Origin: Palsa-1447 sp964509885
GTDB taxonomy: Bacteria; Verrucomicrobiota; Verrucomicrobiia; Opitutales; Opitutaceae
Assembly: GCA_964509885.1 (NCBI GenBank)
Contig: CAZDZL010000014.1
Location: forward strand, 1-64,000
Direction of reading: 5' to 3'
Length of the DNA: 64,000 nucleotides
Part shown: positions 1-8,661 of the stretch, piece by piece
How the letters are laid out: the number at the start of each line of letters is the position of its first letter
Numbering within the stretch: position 1 is the stretch's first letter
Position numbers and translations under genes: made by a program
Notes under the pieces: generated by a model
The model's database searches: none
What the model saw: only the letters and a program-made list of their open reading frames with translations
What the model was told of the DNA's origin: nothing

Positions 1-234
1 AACGTTGTTTATACCGCACAGTGCGGCTTATTCACTTCTGTTCCTCATTCCGCCCCATGTCATTGGGAAAAAGCACGTCTTTCCATTTACCGACACACTT
101 TCGTCAACCTGCTTGAGCCGTTTCGGTGTGGCCCAAGCAAAGCCGTTATAAAATAACCAGCAATGTGTTACGAAAACGCTGGTGCCAAAATACCGTGAAT
201 AGCGCCAAAATATTTTCGATTCGGGAAGGGCCTC
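1..234. other. AT-richer intergenic region, no gene seen
   Basis: This stretch is clearly less GC-rich than the rest of the window and holds no convincing coding frame on either strand. A perfect 6-bp hairpin (CCGCAC, one-base spacer, GTGCGG) lies at 14-26 and is followed by a short mixed T run, so it could be the end of a transcript entering from the left. It lies downstream of the minus-strand DAHP synthase gene, so the 3' end of that transcript also falls here. I see no repeat or operator that recurs elsewhere in the window. Confidence 0.5.
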
Positions 235-1281
235 TTAGGTGCGGCCCACCGAATTGTGCCTGAGGGCCCAAATTTGCTTCGCCTGGCCAATGGTCTCCGC
301 AAGCACGGCAGGAGTGAGTGCCTGCTTGGGATCGTCGCCGATTCCGTGGCTGGGGCTAACATGTGCCTCAATGCAGAGGCCGTCCGCCCCGTAGGCCACC
401 GCGGCCAGTGCACATGCCGGCACGTAGGAGGCTTTCCCGACAGAATGCGACGGGTCGACAACCACGGGCGCCCAGGTCCTCTCCTTCAGGAGCGGCGTGA
501 TGCTTTCATCGGGATGGTTGCGGTATCCGTCGAGGGCCGGGGCGGTGCCCCTCGGGCACAGGATCACATTGGGGTTTCCGAATGCGGCGATGTACTCCGC
601 GGCGGAGATGAACTCGCTCAGCGATCCCATGTGCAGGCTTCGCTTGAGGAGGACGACCGTGTCGCGCTTCGCGACGGCGCGGCCGATTGAGCGCAGCAGC
701 GAATAGTTGAGCGCGTTCCTGGCGCCCACCTGAAGCATGTGGACGCCGGCGTCGAGGGCGACGCGCAGCTGCTCCTCGTCCATGACCTCCGCGTCGACCG
801 GGAGTCCCGTCTGGCGCGAGGCCTCCATCAGGATGTCGATTGACTTGCTGTCGCCCTGGAAGGCGTACGGGTTTGTCCGGGGCTTCCATACCCCGCCGCG
901 GAGCACGTGAGCGCCCGCCTCCTTCACGGCGGCCGCGGTCTCAAGGAAGTAATTCGGGTTCTTGGGGTCTATGGTGCACTGGCCCGCGATGATCGCGAGT
1001 TCCTCGCCGAGGGTCACCTCCCCTATCCGGATCCGGTGGGTTGCGAGGTCGGACCGGCGGTCCATCAGCTTGAACGGTGACTGGATCCTGTCGATCCGCT
1101 CCACGAACGACAGGCCCTCAAGGCGATTGATCATCAATTCGTCCCGCTCGTCCCCGACGATGGCGTAGATGGTCCTGACCGCACCCACGATCGGCTGGAT
1201 CGAGCATCCAAACTCGCCGACGATCGCGGTGACTTCGGCAACCTGTTCAGGCGTAAGGCGATTGGACTTCGGCAGGATCAT
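235..1281 (-). CDS. aroF: 3-deoxy-7-phosphoheptulonate (DAHP) synthase, type I-beta-like
   Basis: It is predicted to condense phosphoenolpyruvate with erythrose 4-phosphate, the first step of the shikimate pathway. The 348-residue length fits the form with an N-terminal ferredoxin/ACT-like regulatory domain (about residues 1-70) before a TIM barrel. Expected metal and substrate positions are visible: Cys102, KPRTNPYAFQG at 133-143, DPSHSVGK at 276-283 (His279), Glu305 in IEAH, and an Asp near 316-317. Two normally strict motifs differ. The first metal motif reads AGQC instead of AGPC, and the usual CERG reads CPRG at 242-245, followed by an unusual loop. The start is ATG. It is the last gene of a minus-strand group behind maf, the TonB-like gene and the pseudouridine synthase. 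A related aldolase of this fold with another substrate is possible because of the motif changes. Confidence 0.82.
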   Translation of the reverse strand: MILPKSNRLTPEQVAEVTAIVGEFGCSIQPIVGAVRTIYAIVGDERDELMINRLEGLSFVERIDRIQSPFKLMDRRSDLATHRIRIGEVTLGEELAIIAGQCTIDPKNPNYFLETAAAVKEAGAHVLRGGVWKPRTNPYAFQGDSKSIDILMEASRQTGLPVDAEVMDEEQLRVALDAGVHMLQVGARNALNYSLLRSIGRAVAKRDTVVLLKRSLHMGSLSEFISAAEYIAAFGNPNVILCPRGTAPALDGYRNHPDESITPLLKERTWAPVVVDPSHSVGKASYVPACALAAVAYGADGLCIEAHVSPSHGIGDDPKQALTPAVLAETIGQAKQIWALRHNSVGRT

Positions 1282-1348
1282 GTTTTTGGGGGACGCGGGA
1301 AGGGGGCTCCGACCCTGCCAAAATCAGCCACGACCGTCCATTCCGAAC

Positions 1349-2107
1349 TCAGTCGAGCCGGTCGAACCCGGGGGGAAGGGGCGCCGTCGCCGAGAAGGGG
1401 CACATGGCGCCGCGCCAGGTGTAGTCGAAGGAGACGCTGAGGGAATGCAGGAACATGCGCTTGGCGCCGCCCGCCTTCGCGAAGGCGCGGTTCGCCGCAA
1501 AGTCGCCGTACGTCCCGTCGCCCACGATCGGCAGGCCCCTCTTCGCGCACTGGACCCGCAGCTGGTGGCTCCTGCCCGTCTGCGGCTCAAGACGCAGCAT
1601 CGAGAGGCGCGCGGGCCCCGTCCCGGTGCGCAGGAGCGTCATCGCGCACACCGCGGGGATGTTGCCGCCTCCCGCGACGGTGCGGATGCGGCCGCCCTGC
1701 TTTTTCACGTCCAGGACGTCCCTCCATGTCTCCGCGGGCTGTCTCGGCTTCCCAAATACAAGCGCCTGGTAGGTCTTGCGGACCTGCCTGCCCTTGAACA
1801 GGGCGCGGACCTCGCGCGCGAGCTCGGCGCTCGCCGCGGCGAGGATGAGCCCCGACGTCGCCGAATCCAGGCGATTGATGAGCCAGAGCCTGCGTGCCCC
1901 GCCGGGGCCCTGCCATTCGAAGCACTCCTCGTCGGCGTCGTAGCGCGCACGGACGAGGGACCGGGCCTCGTCACGCGGCGTATTGGGATGCGAGAGGACG
2001 CCCTCCGGCTTGTCCAGCGCCGCGAGTCCGTTCGCGTCCAGCGCCACCCTCGTGACTCCCCGGCCGAACGGGACGTCCGCCCAGGGGTCCTCGGCGGGGG
2101 CGCTCAC
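1349..2107 (-). CDS. RluA-family pseudouridine synthase
   Basis: It is predicted to isomerise uridine to pseudouridine in rRNA or tRNA. The 252-residue protein has no S4 domain and begins almost directly with the catalytic fold. The catalytic motif is NRLDSATSG around residues 78-86, with Asp81 as the nucleophile; most family members have HRLD, so His to Asn is a small deviation. The second conserved block, LEPQTGRSHQLRVQ, and the GDGTYG turn after it are present in the C-terminal half. The start is a GTG that overlaps the TGA of the preceding TonB-like gene by 4 bases, which implies translational coupling. Which uridine it modifies cannot be told from the sequence. Confidence 0.9.
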   Translation of the reverse strand: MSAPAEDPWADVPFGRGVTRVALDANGLAALDKPEGVLSHPNTPRDEARSLVRARYDADEECFEWQGPGGARRLWLINRLDSATSGLILAAASAELAREVRALFKGRQVRKTYQALVFGKPRQPAETWRDVLDVKKQGGRIRTVAGGGNIPAVCAMTLLRTGTGPARLSMLRLEPQTGRSHQLRVQCAKRGLPIVGDGTYGDFAANRAFAKAGGAKRMFLHSLSVSFDYTWRGAMCPFSATAPLPPGFDRLD

Positions 2108-3240
2108 TGGTAATAGAAGTCGAACGTCAGCTCCTGCGACGTCCCGAGGACGGCGATCATGTCGTCCGACCAGTCGCCGTACGGCGCGGTCATGGTGATG
2201 GCCGTCAGGCAGCTCTGCTTGCCCTGCTCGCTCGAGGTGGTCTCCACCTCGGCGATGTCGGTTATCCTGCCGTGCAGGTCCATCGTGAACTTAACGACAA
2301 CATGCGTGCCCGACGGGGGCTCCGTGCGGCTGTCGAGGAGGATCCGATCCCACTGGATCTGTATGGCTTCCATCATTTTATGGAGGTACTCGCCGTACTT
2401 GCTCCACTTGGCGCTGTAGGCGACGGGGCCGATGTTGCTCGTACCCATCGGGTTGTCCGAGAAGACCGCCGGACGCGTGTGGGGCTGGTCGAGGACCGGC
2501 CTCGCGCGGGGCTTGTTGCGGTCGATCACGGGCATCGTGCTCCGGTCGCCTTCGACCACCGGCGCATCCTTGGCCCCCTCGACCTTCTCGGGCATGGGCT
2601 TCGCGATGTCGGGCCTCGTGCCGAGGTTGCTCCCGAAGCCGTCCTCGCCGTCCTTCATCTTCTCGAACCCGGCGAGGGGATTCTGTTCCTGCTTGGGAGC
2701 CGCCGTGTTTTTGGCCGACGTCGTCACGTTGGGAGCGACCGGGACGGAGTCCTGCGGCTTCGAGAGCTGGCCGCTCACAGTCTGGTTGGACTGGACGTCC
2801 TTCTTGCCCTCGAGCTTCGGAGCGTCGTTGTGCTGGTCCGGCTGAGGCTTTTCCTGGGCCAGCTGCTGGTTCTTCGAGCTGAAGTTGTTCGTCTTGTCCG
2901 GGACGTTGTCGGGGGCGTTCGGGTTCGCCTCGATGTACTTGTTCGGCGGGGGCGGCTTCGGCGGGGGCGTCACGAACTCGTTCGGGGCGATCTCGATGTT
3001 GAACTGCCGGGGCGCCGCGTGCTTCCTGGCGGTCGGCCGGATCGCGTCGCTACGGAGCAGATACGGGGCCATGACGAACAGGACGGAATGGACGAGGAGA
3101 ACGGCCAGGAGCCCGATCACGACCGAGCGCGAGTCTGGGTCCGACCAGGCGCGCGTCGCGAACCGCCGGAAGGCGGCCGTGGGGGACGGGGGCGTGAGGA
3201 CGTGCGTCATCGGGCGGTTGCGGAAAGGGCGTTCACTCAA
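2104..3240 (-). CDS. TonB-like energy-transducer protein
   Basis: This 378-residue protein has the layout of TonB/TolA-type proteins: a short cytoplasmic N-terminus, one membrane helix at about residues 40-60, a long Pro/Lys/Asn/Gln-rich periplasmic linker (including the run PPPKPPPPNK), and a compact C-terminal domain from about 290. The C-terminal domain contains the phrase VVVKFTMDLHGRITDIAEV, like the second-strand region of TonB_C domains. It may couple the inner membrane to outer-membrane receptors such as the one at 41907, although no exbB/exbD gene is in the window. The longest frame starts with TTG and overlaps the maf stop by 4 bases. An ATG at 3210 (MTHVLT) is an alternative start. 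The family assignment rests on layout more than on detailed similarity. Confidence 0.65.
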   Translation of the reverse strand: MSERPFRNRPMTHVLTPPSPTAAFRRFATRAWSDPDSRSVVIGLLAVLLVHSVLFVMAPYLLRSDAIRPTARKHAAPRQFNIEIAPNEFVTPPPKPPPPNKYIEANPNAPDNVPDKTNNFSSKNQQLAQEKPQPDQHNDAPKLEGKKDVQSNQTVSGQLSKPQDSVPVAPNVTTSAKNTAAPKQEQNPLAGFEKMKDGEDGFGSNLGTRPDIAKPMPEKVEGAKDAPVVEGDRSTMPVIDRNKPRARPVLDQPHTRPAVFSDNPMGTSNIGPVAYSAKWSKYGEYLHKMMEAIQIQWDRILLDSRTEPPSGTHVVVKFTMDLHGRITDIAEVETTSSEQGKQSCLTAITMTAPYGDWSDDMIAVLGTSQELTFDFYYQ

Positions 3241-3875
3241 CCCTGTAGGACGTCCGGGGTCAAAATTTGTTTCGTCTCCTCCATGGGCAGACCCATGATG
3301 TTCGAGAAGGATCCCGTGTGGCCGGCGATGATGAGCCCCGTCTGCTCCTGGATGGAATAGGCGCCCGCCTTGTCGAGCGTGTTGACGAGGCGGACGTAGT
3401 CCTCGATCACGGCGTCGCCGAAGGGCCTGAAGGCGACCTGGCTTGAGACGCCCCGGTCGATCCGCAGGCCGGTCGAGAGCCTCCGGACGGCGACGCCCGT
3501 GTACACCGTGTGCTCGCGGCCGGAGAGCCGGCGCAGCATGGAGCGCGCCTCGTCCAGGTCCCGGGGCTTGTTGATCGCCCTTCCGTCGAGGAAAACCGTC
3601 GTATCCGCGCCCAGGACAACCGCATCCGGGTGGCGCGCCGCCACCCAGTCGGCCTTGAGCGCCGCGTTGTGGGCGACCATCACCCGGGGATCCGTCGCCG
3701 GGTCCTCGTGTTCAGTCACGTCCGCCACAACGACTTCGAACGGAACGCCGAGCTGCGCAAGGAGCTCCCGGCGCCGGGGGGAGGCCGAGGCGAGGATGAG
3801 GCGCGGGGGGAGGGGTGCGGGGGGGCTCAAGGTCGGCGTGCCGAATATGTTGAAAGAAAACCCATGGGCGTCCAT
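3237..3875 (-). CDS. maf: Maf-family nucleoside triphosphate pyrophosphatase
   Basis: It is a house-cleaning enzyme predicted to hydrolyse dTTP/UTP or modified nucleotides to the monophosphate. The signature SASPRRRELL is at residues 30-39, the catalytic GADTTVFLDG block lies near 93-102 and is followed by NKPRD, and GREHTVYTGV comes after these. The C-terminus keeps AGAYSIQEQTGLIIAGHTGSF, close to the family's usual AGAYAIQG block. The 25 residues before the first beta strand are an unusual N-terminal extension. No in-frame ATG lies nearer, so a later non-ATG start is possible. The 5' end is divergent from nadE with only 23 bases between the two start codons, so the promoters must overlap. 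Confidence 0.92.
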   Translation of the reverse strand: MDAHGFSFNIFGTPTLSPPAPLPPRLILASASPRRRELLAQLGVPFEVVVADVTEHEDPATDPRVMVAHNAALKADWVAARHPDAVVLGADTTVFLDGRAINKPRDLDEARSMLRRLSGREHTVYTGVAVRRLSTGLRIDRGVSSQVAFRPFGDAVIEDYVRLVNTLDKAGAYSIQEQTGLIIAGHTGSFSNIMGLPMEETKQILTPDVLQG

Positions 3876-3898
3876 GATAACCCCTTACACCCACTCGC

Positions 3899-5560
3899 AT
3901 GCGCCTCGGGCTCGCACAGATCAACACCACCGTAGGGGACCTGGCCGGCAACCGCCGGCGGATCCTCGACGCCTATGCGCAGCTCGTGGCCCGGGGCGCC
4001 GAGCTGGTGGTCTTCCCCGAGCTCGTGACCTGCGGGTATCCGCCGCGCGACCTCCTGTTCAAGCGCCACTTCGTTCCCGACGTCGAGGCGTCCATGAGGG
4101 CCATCGCGGAGGCCGTCGGCGACGTCCCCGCCCTCGTGGGCACCGTGGAGGCCAACCCGGGCGGCAAGGGGCGCAATTTCTACAACAGCGCGGCGTTCTG
4201 CCATCGGGGCAAGGTCGTCTCGGTGGCCCGCAAGTGCCTGCTGCCGACCTACGATGTCTTCGACGAGGACCGGTACTTCGAGCCCGCCGCGCAGCCCACG
4301 GTCATCGTCCACGGCGGGGTGAGGATCGGCGTCACCATCTGCGAGGACATCTGGACCCACCCGATGATCAGCACCAGCCGCCTCTACAACGGGCTCGACC
4401 CGGTGAAGCAGCTGGCCGCGCAGAAGTGCGACCTGATGGTGAACCTCTCCGCCAGTCCCTGGGACCACGGCAAGTCCGGGGTGCGCCAGACGCTCGTGAC
4501 GGACGCCGCGCGCGCGCTCGGCTGCCCAGTGGCCTATGTGAACGCCGTCGGCGGCAACGACGAGCTGATCTTCGACGGCCGGTCGCTCGTCAGCGACCCC
4601 ACGGGCCGCGTCACGACGGGCCTCGCCGCCTTCGCGGAGGACCTCGCGGTCGCGCAGACGGGGCCCGGCGCCGGCTCGCTGGCGCCTACTTTTGAGCAGC
4701 CCGAGATGGCCGACATCCTCTCGGCCCTGACGCTCGGCCTCAGAGACTACGCCCACAAGGTGGGGTTCCGAACGGCGCTGATCGCGTTGTCGGGCGGGAT
4801 AGACTCGGCGGTCGTCGGCGCGGTCGCGGCGGCGGCCCTGGGCCCGGAGAACGTGATCGGCGTCTCGCTGCCCTCGGAGATCTCGTCAGGGCACTCCAAG
4901 GAGGACGCGAGGGCCCTCGCGCGCAACCTCGGCATCCGCCTGGAGACGATGGGGATCAGCGACGTCGTCGCGTCCTGCGAGACGGCGCTCGCGCCGCTCT
5001 TCGCGGGGCGGCCGCGCGACGTGACCGAGGAGAACATCCAGGCCCGGGTGCGCGGCGTCCTCATGATGGCCCTCTCGAACAAGTTCGGCGCGCTTCTCCT
5101 GACGACCGGAAACAAGAGCGAGATGGCGGTCGGCTACTGCACGCTCTACGGCGACATGTGCGGGGGGCTGGCCGTGATCTCCGACGTCTTCAAGACGCAG
5201 GTCTACGCGCTCGCGAACTGGATCAACGCTGACGCGAGGAGGTCGGGGCGCACGCCTCCCATTCCCCAGTCGACGATCGACAAGCTCCCGAGCGCCGAGC
5301 TGCGCCCCAACCAGACGGACCAGGACAGCCTTCCCCCCTACGACGTGCTGGACGCCCTGCTCAAGGGGTATGTCGAGGAGGGGCTGTCGCGGCGCGACCT
5401 CGTGGCGCAGGGCTTCGCGGAGGCCGTCGTGTCCGACGTCGTGCGCCGGGTGGACCTGAACGAGTACAAGAGGAAGCAGGCCGCGCCGGGGCTCAAGATC
5501 ACGCCGCTCGCCTTCGGCGTCGGGCGCAGGATCCCGATCGTCCAGAAATACGTGAGCTGA
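3899..5560 (+). CDS. nadE: Glutamine-dependent NAD+ synthetase
   Basis: It carries out the last step of NAD+ synthesis, amidating nicotinic acid adenine dinucleotide with ammonia taken from glutamine. The 553-residue protein is the two-domain form. An N-terminal nitrilase-type amidase carries the Glu41, Lys112 and Cys148 triad (PELVTCGYP, RKCLLP, ICEDIW), and a C-terminal synthetase carries the ATP pyrophosphatase loop SGGIDS at 298-303. The phrase LLTTGNKSEMAVGYCTLYGD is typical of the family. Its TGA overlaps the ATG of hemL (TGATG), so the two genes are probably co-transcribed. Confidence 0.97.
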   Translation: MRLGLAQINTTVGDLAGNRRRILDAYAQLVARGAELVVFPELVTCGYPPRDLLFKRHFVPDVEASMRAIAEAVGDVPALVGTVEANPGGKGRNFYNSAAFCHRGKVVSVARKCLLPTYDVFDEDRYFEPAAQPTVIVHGGVRIGVTICEDIWTHPMISTSRLYNGLDPVKQLAAQKCDLMVNLSASPWDHGKSGVRQTLVTDAARALGCPVAYVNAVGGNDELIFDGRSLVSDPTGRVTTGLAAFAEDLAVAQTGPGAGSLAPTFEQPEMADILSALTLGLRDYAHKVGFRTALIALSGGIDSAVVGAVAAAALGPENVIGVSLPSEISSGHSKEDARALARNLGIRLETMGISDVVASCETALAPLFAGRPRDVTEENIQARVRGVLMMALSNKFGALLLTTGNKSEMAVGYCTLYGDMCGGLAVISDVFKTQVYALANWINADARRSGRTPPIPQSTIDKLPSAELRPNQTDQDSLPPYDVLDALLKGYVEEGLSRRDLVAQGFAEAVVSDVVRRVDLNEYKRKQAAPGLKITPLAFGVGRRIPIVQKYVS

Positions 5561-6837
5561 TGGAATCCTCGGAAGAGCTGTTCGCCCGCGCGCTGAGGCG
5601 GATCCCCGGGGGCGTCAACTCCCCCGTCCGGGCGTTCCGCTCCGTCGGGGGCGCGCCGTTCTTCACCGCGTCGGCGAGCGGGGCGACGCTCACGACCGTG
5701 GACGGGCGCGAGCTGATCGACTTCGTCTGCACGTGGGGCCCCGCGATCCACGGCCACAACCACCCGCGCATCCGGGGGGCCATCGCGGCCGCCCTCGAGC
5801 GCGGCACGAGCTTCGGGACGCCCAACCCCTACGAGGTGCGCATGGCGGAGCTCATCCACACCATGGTGCCCTCCATCGAGAAGGTGCGCATGTGCAACAG
5901 CGGCACGGAGGCGACCATGTCGGCGGTTCGCCTCGCACGGGGGTTCACGGGGCGCGACAAGATCATAAAGTTCTCGGGATGCTACCACGGGCACTCGGAC
6001 TCGCTTCTCATGAAGGCCGGCTCCGGCGCCCTGACGCACGGCCACCCCGACAGCGCGGGCATACCCGCGGCGTTCGCGAGGGAGACGCTCGTCCTGCCGT
6101 TCAACGACCCGCAGGCCCTCGACGCCGCGTTCGCGGCCCATCCCGGCGGGGTGGCCGCCGTCATCGTGGAGCCCTACCCGGCCAACGTGGGCCTCATCCT
6201 GCCCGAGAAGGGGTACCTCGCGCGCATGAGGGCCGCGTGCACGGCCAACGGGGCGCTCCTCATCTTCGACGAGGTCATGACCGGCTTCCGCCTGGCGCGG
6301 GGCGGGGTCCAGGAGATCGAGGGCGTCGTCCCGGACCTGACGGCGCTCGGAAAGATCATCGGGGGCGGGCTGCCCGTGGGGGCGTTCGGCGGCCGTGCCG
6401 ACGTGATGGACATGCTGGCGCCGCTCGGCCCCGTCTACCAGGCGGGAACGCTGAGCGGCAACCCTCTCGCGATGGCCGCGGGGATCGCGGCCCTGGAGAT
6501 GCTGGAGGAGACCCTTCCCTACCCCGGCCTCGACGCGCTCGGCCGGCGGGTGAGGGGCGCGCTCGAGTCGGCGTGCCGGGCCAAGGGGTTCGCGGCGCAG
6601 GTGCCCCAGACGGGCTCCATGTTCAGCCTCTTCTTCACGGCCTCGCCCGTCCGGGACTACGCGGGCGCCCTCACGGGCGACGCGACGCTCTTCGCGCGCT
6701 TCTTCCACGGCTGCCTCGACGCCGGCGTGTACCTCCCGCCGAGCGCCTACGAGACGGCGTTCCTGAGCACCGCGCACGGCGGCGCCGCGATCGACCGGGC
6801 GTGCGAGGTGATGGATTCCGTCATCCGCGCCCTTTGA
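5560..6837 (+). CDS. hemL: Glutamate-1-semialdehyde 2,1-aminomutase
   Basis: It is the PLP enzyme that turns glutamate-1-semialdehyde into 5-aminolevulinate in the C5 route of tetrapyrrole synthesis. All family landmarks are present in 425 residues: GGVNSPVRAF at 17-26, NSGTEATMSAVRLAR at 113-127, FDEVMTGFR with Asp237, and the PLP lysine Lys265 in ALGKIIGGGLPVGAFGG, followed by AGTLSGNPLAMAAG. The start codon overlaps the nadE stop. The stop is followed after 46 bases by the exported peptidase gene. Confidence 0.97.
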   Translation: MESSEELFARALRRIPGGVNSPVRAFRSVGGAPFFTASASGATLTTVDGRELIDFVCTWGPAIHGHNHPRIRGAIAAALERGTSFGTPNPYEVRMAELIHTMVPSIEKVRMCNSGTEATMSAVRLARGFTGRDKIIKFSGCYHGHSDSLLMKAGSGALTHGHPDSAGIPAAFARETLVLPFNDPQALDAAFAAHPGGVAAVIVEPYPANVGLILPEKGYLARMRAACTANGALLIFDEVMTGFRLARGGVQEIEGVVPDLTALGKIIGGGLPVGAFGGRADVMDMLAPLGPVYQAGTLSGNPLAMAAGIAALEMLEETLPYPGLDALGRRVRGALESACRAKGFAAQVPQTGSMFSLFFTASPVRDYAGALTGDATLFARFFHGCLDAGVYLPPSAYETAFLSTAHGGAAIDRACEVMDSVIRAL

Positions 6838-6883
6838 AGCCTCGCAAATGGCGCCGGACGTGCATAGGTTGGGAAATCTGACG

Positions 6884-8638
6884 ATGGGCCGAACGCTCCT
6901 GACACTTTGCCTCATGGCATCCGCCGCCGCGGCGGCCCTGGCCCAGCCCGCGACGGGCGAGATGATGCCCCTCTCGGAGATAAAGGCGGGCCAGAAGGGC
7001 GAGGTGTGGACGGTGTTCCAGGGCACGAGGCCGGAGGCCTTCTCGGTCGAGGTGGCCGGCGTCATCCTGAACGCCCTCGGGCCGGGCAAGTCGATGATCC
7101 TCTGCAAGCTGACGGACCCGCGCGTGCAGGAGATGGGCGCGGTGGCGGGGATGAGCGGCAGCCCCCTCTACATCGACGGCAGGTTCGCCGGCGCGCTCAG
7201 CTATCAGTTGCAGCGCTTCGAGACGGTCCACTTCGCGGGCTTCACGCCCGCGGCCGACATGGCCGAGGTCGGCGACCGGGTGGGCGTCGGCCCGCAGGCG
7301 CCGCAGGAGGAGCCCGCGCCGGCCGCGGCAACCGCCGCCGACACCGGGCCCGGCTTCACGGCCATCCGGCCCGTCTTCGCCCTCGGGGGCGTGTCCCCGA
7401 GGACCGCCTCTATCATGGCGCCCCAGTTCGAGGCGCTCGGCCTCTCGGTCGTGGCGATGGGCGGAAGCAGCCCGTCGGGGACGCAGGCCCCAGCTGCGGC
7501 GAACCCCGCCCTCCTGCCGGGCGACGCCGTCTCGGTGGCCCTGGCGACGGGCGACATCACGCTCGGGGGCACCGGCACGGTGTCGCGGGTCGACGGAGAC
7601 CGCGTGATCGCCTTCGGCCACCCGATGATGGGCCTGGGAGACGTGCAGCTGCCCATGTGCTCCGCCGACGTGGTCGCCATCCTCCCCTCGACCTACGAGT
7701 CCTTCAAGGTCGCGAACATCGGCCCCGTCATCGGGACCATCAGCCAGGACCGGCTCTCGGCGGTGTCCGGGCTCATGGGACCCGGGCCGGCCATGACCGA
7801 CGTCCAGGTGACCGCGGGGGGCCGGGGCTCGCCGCAGAGGTCGATCCATTTCCAGGTCGTCAGGGAGAAGCGCATCGAGCCGATGCTGCTCCTCACAGGG
7901 GTCGTCGAGGCCGTGTCCGGCTCGAACGACAACCAGCCGTCGGAGGGATTCCGGATCGTCACGACCGTCTCCTTCTCGCCGACGCAGCAGGTCTCGCGCG
8001 AGTCGGTCTTCGCCGGGCAGCAGGGCTTCCTGGCGGGCATGTTCGAGTTCCTGTCGGGCCTGAACGCCCAGATGCAGAACCCGTTCGAGAAGGCCCTCCC
8101 GGCCTCGGTCCAGTTCAAGATCGAGCCGCTCGAGGCCAACCCCGCCGTGACGGTCGAGCGCTTCCAGGTGTCGCGCACGATCGTGCGGGCCGGCGAGACC
8201 CTCCAGGTCACGCTCGGCTGGAGGAACTACCAGGGCGCCGAGGATTCCAGCACGGTGAGCATCCCGGTCGACCCGCGGTGGACCGGCAGGACGCTCGAGG
8301 TGATCGTGGCGCCGGGGCGGGTGCTTGACGAGCTGACGGGGCACGGGCGGATGTTCCGGCCCGGCCAGCTGCGCAGCTTTGACGCCTACCTGGAGGCGAT
8401 GCGCGGAAGCCGGCCCGAGGACGGCCTCTGCGTCGCCGTCGTCGAGAAATCCTCGCTGTTCTTCGACCAGGCCACCTCGACGCCGGAGGCGCCCGCCTCG
8501 ATCGAGCGCATCGCCGGCGAGTCCGACGCGGCGCGCTACCAGAGGCGCGACGCGCTTGTGCCACTCTGGGAGACGCGCGTCCTCCAGGGCAAGGTCTCCT
8601 TCACGGACTTCCACAAGACCGTGCGCGTCGTCGAATAG
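6884..8638 (+). CDS. Secreted SpoIVB-type (S55) serine peptidase-like protein
   Basis: This exported protein is about 584 residues long. The chosen ATG gives MGRTLLTLCLMASAAAAALAQ, a clear signal peptide; an ATG 36 bases upstream would place 12 poorly fitting residues in front. The S55 signature GMSGSP follows at about residues 89-94, leading into LYIDGRFAGAL, and the second family landmark AFGHPMMGLGD lies near 246-256. In SpoIVB the serine of GMSGSP is catalytic. The C-terminal half (about 350-584) carries no motif I recognise and may be a beta-rich binding domain. The next gene starts 23 bases downstream in the same direction and is also exported, so the pair probably acts together in the envelope. 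The substrate is unknown. Confidence 0.75.
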   Translation: MGRTLLTLCLMASAAAAALAQPATGEMMPLSEIKAGQKGEVWTVFQGTRPEAFSVEVAGVILNALGPGKSMILCKLTDPRVQEMGAVAGMSGSPLYIDGRFAGALSYQLQRFETVHFAGFTPAADMAEVGDRVGVGPQAPQEEPAPAAATAADTGPGFTAIRPVFALGGVSPRTASIMAPQFEALGLSVVAMGGSSPSGTQAPAAANPALLPGDAVSVALATGDITLGGTGTVSRVDGDRVIAFGHPMMGLGDVQLPMCSADVVAILPSTYESFKVANIGPVIGTISQDRLSAVSGLMGPGPAMTDVQVTAGGRGSPQRSIHFQVVREKRIEPMLLLTGVVEAVSGSNDNQPSEGFRIVTTVSFSPTQQVSRESVFAGQQGFLAGMFEFLSGLNAQMQNPFEKALPASVQFKIEPLEANPAVTVERFQVSRTIVRAGETLQVTLGWRNYQGAEDSSTVSIPVDPRWTGRTLEVIVAPGRVLDELTGHGRMFRPGQLRSFDAYLEAMRGSRPEDGLCVAVVEKSSLFFDQATSTPEAPASIERIAGESDAARYQRRDALVPLWETRVLQGKVSFTDFHKTVRVVE

Positions 8639-8661
8639 CCCCCCTTTCCCGAACCTCCCCC

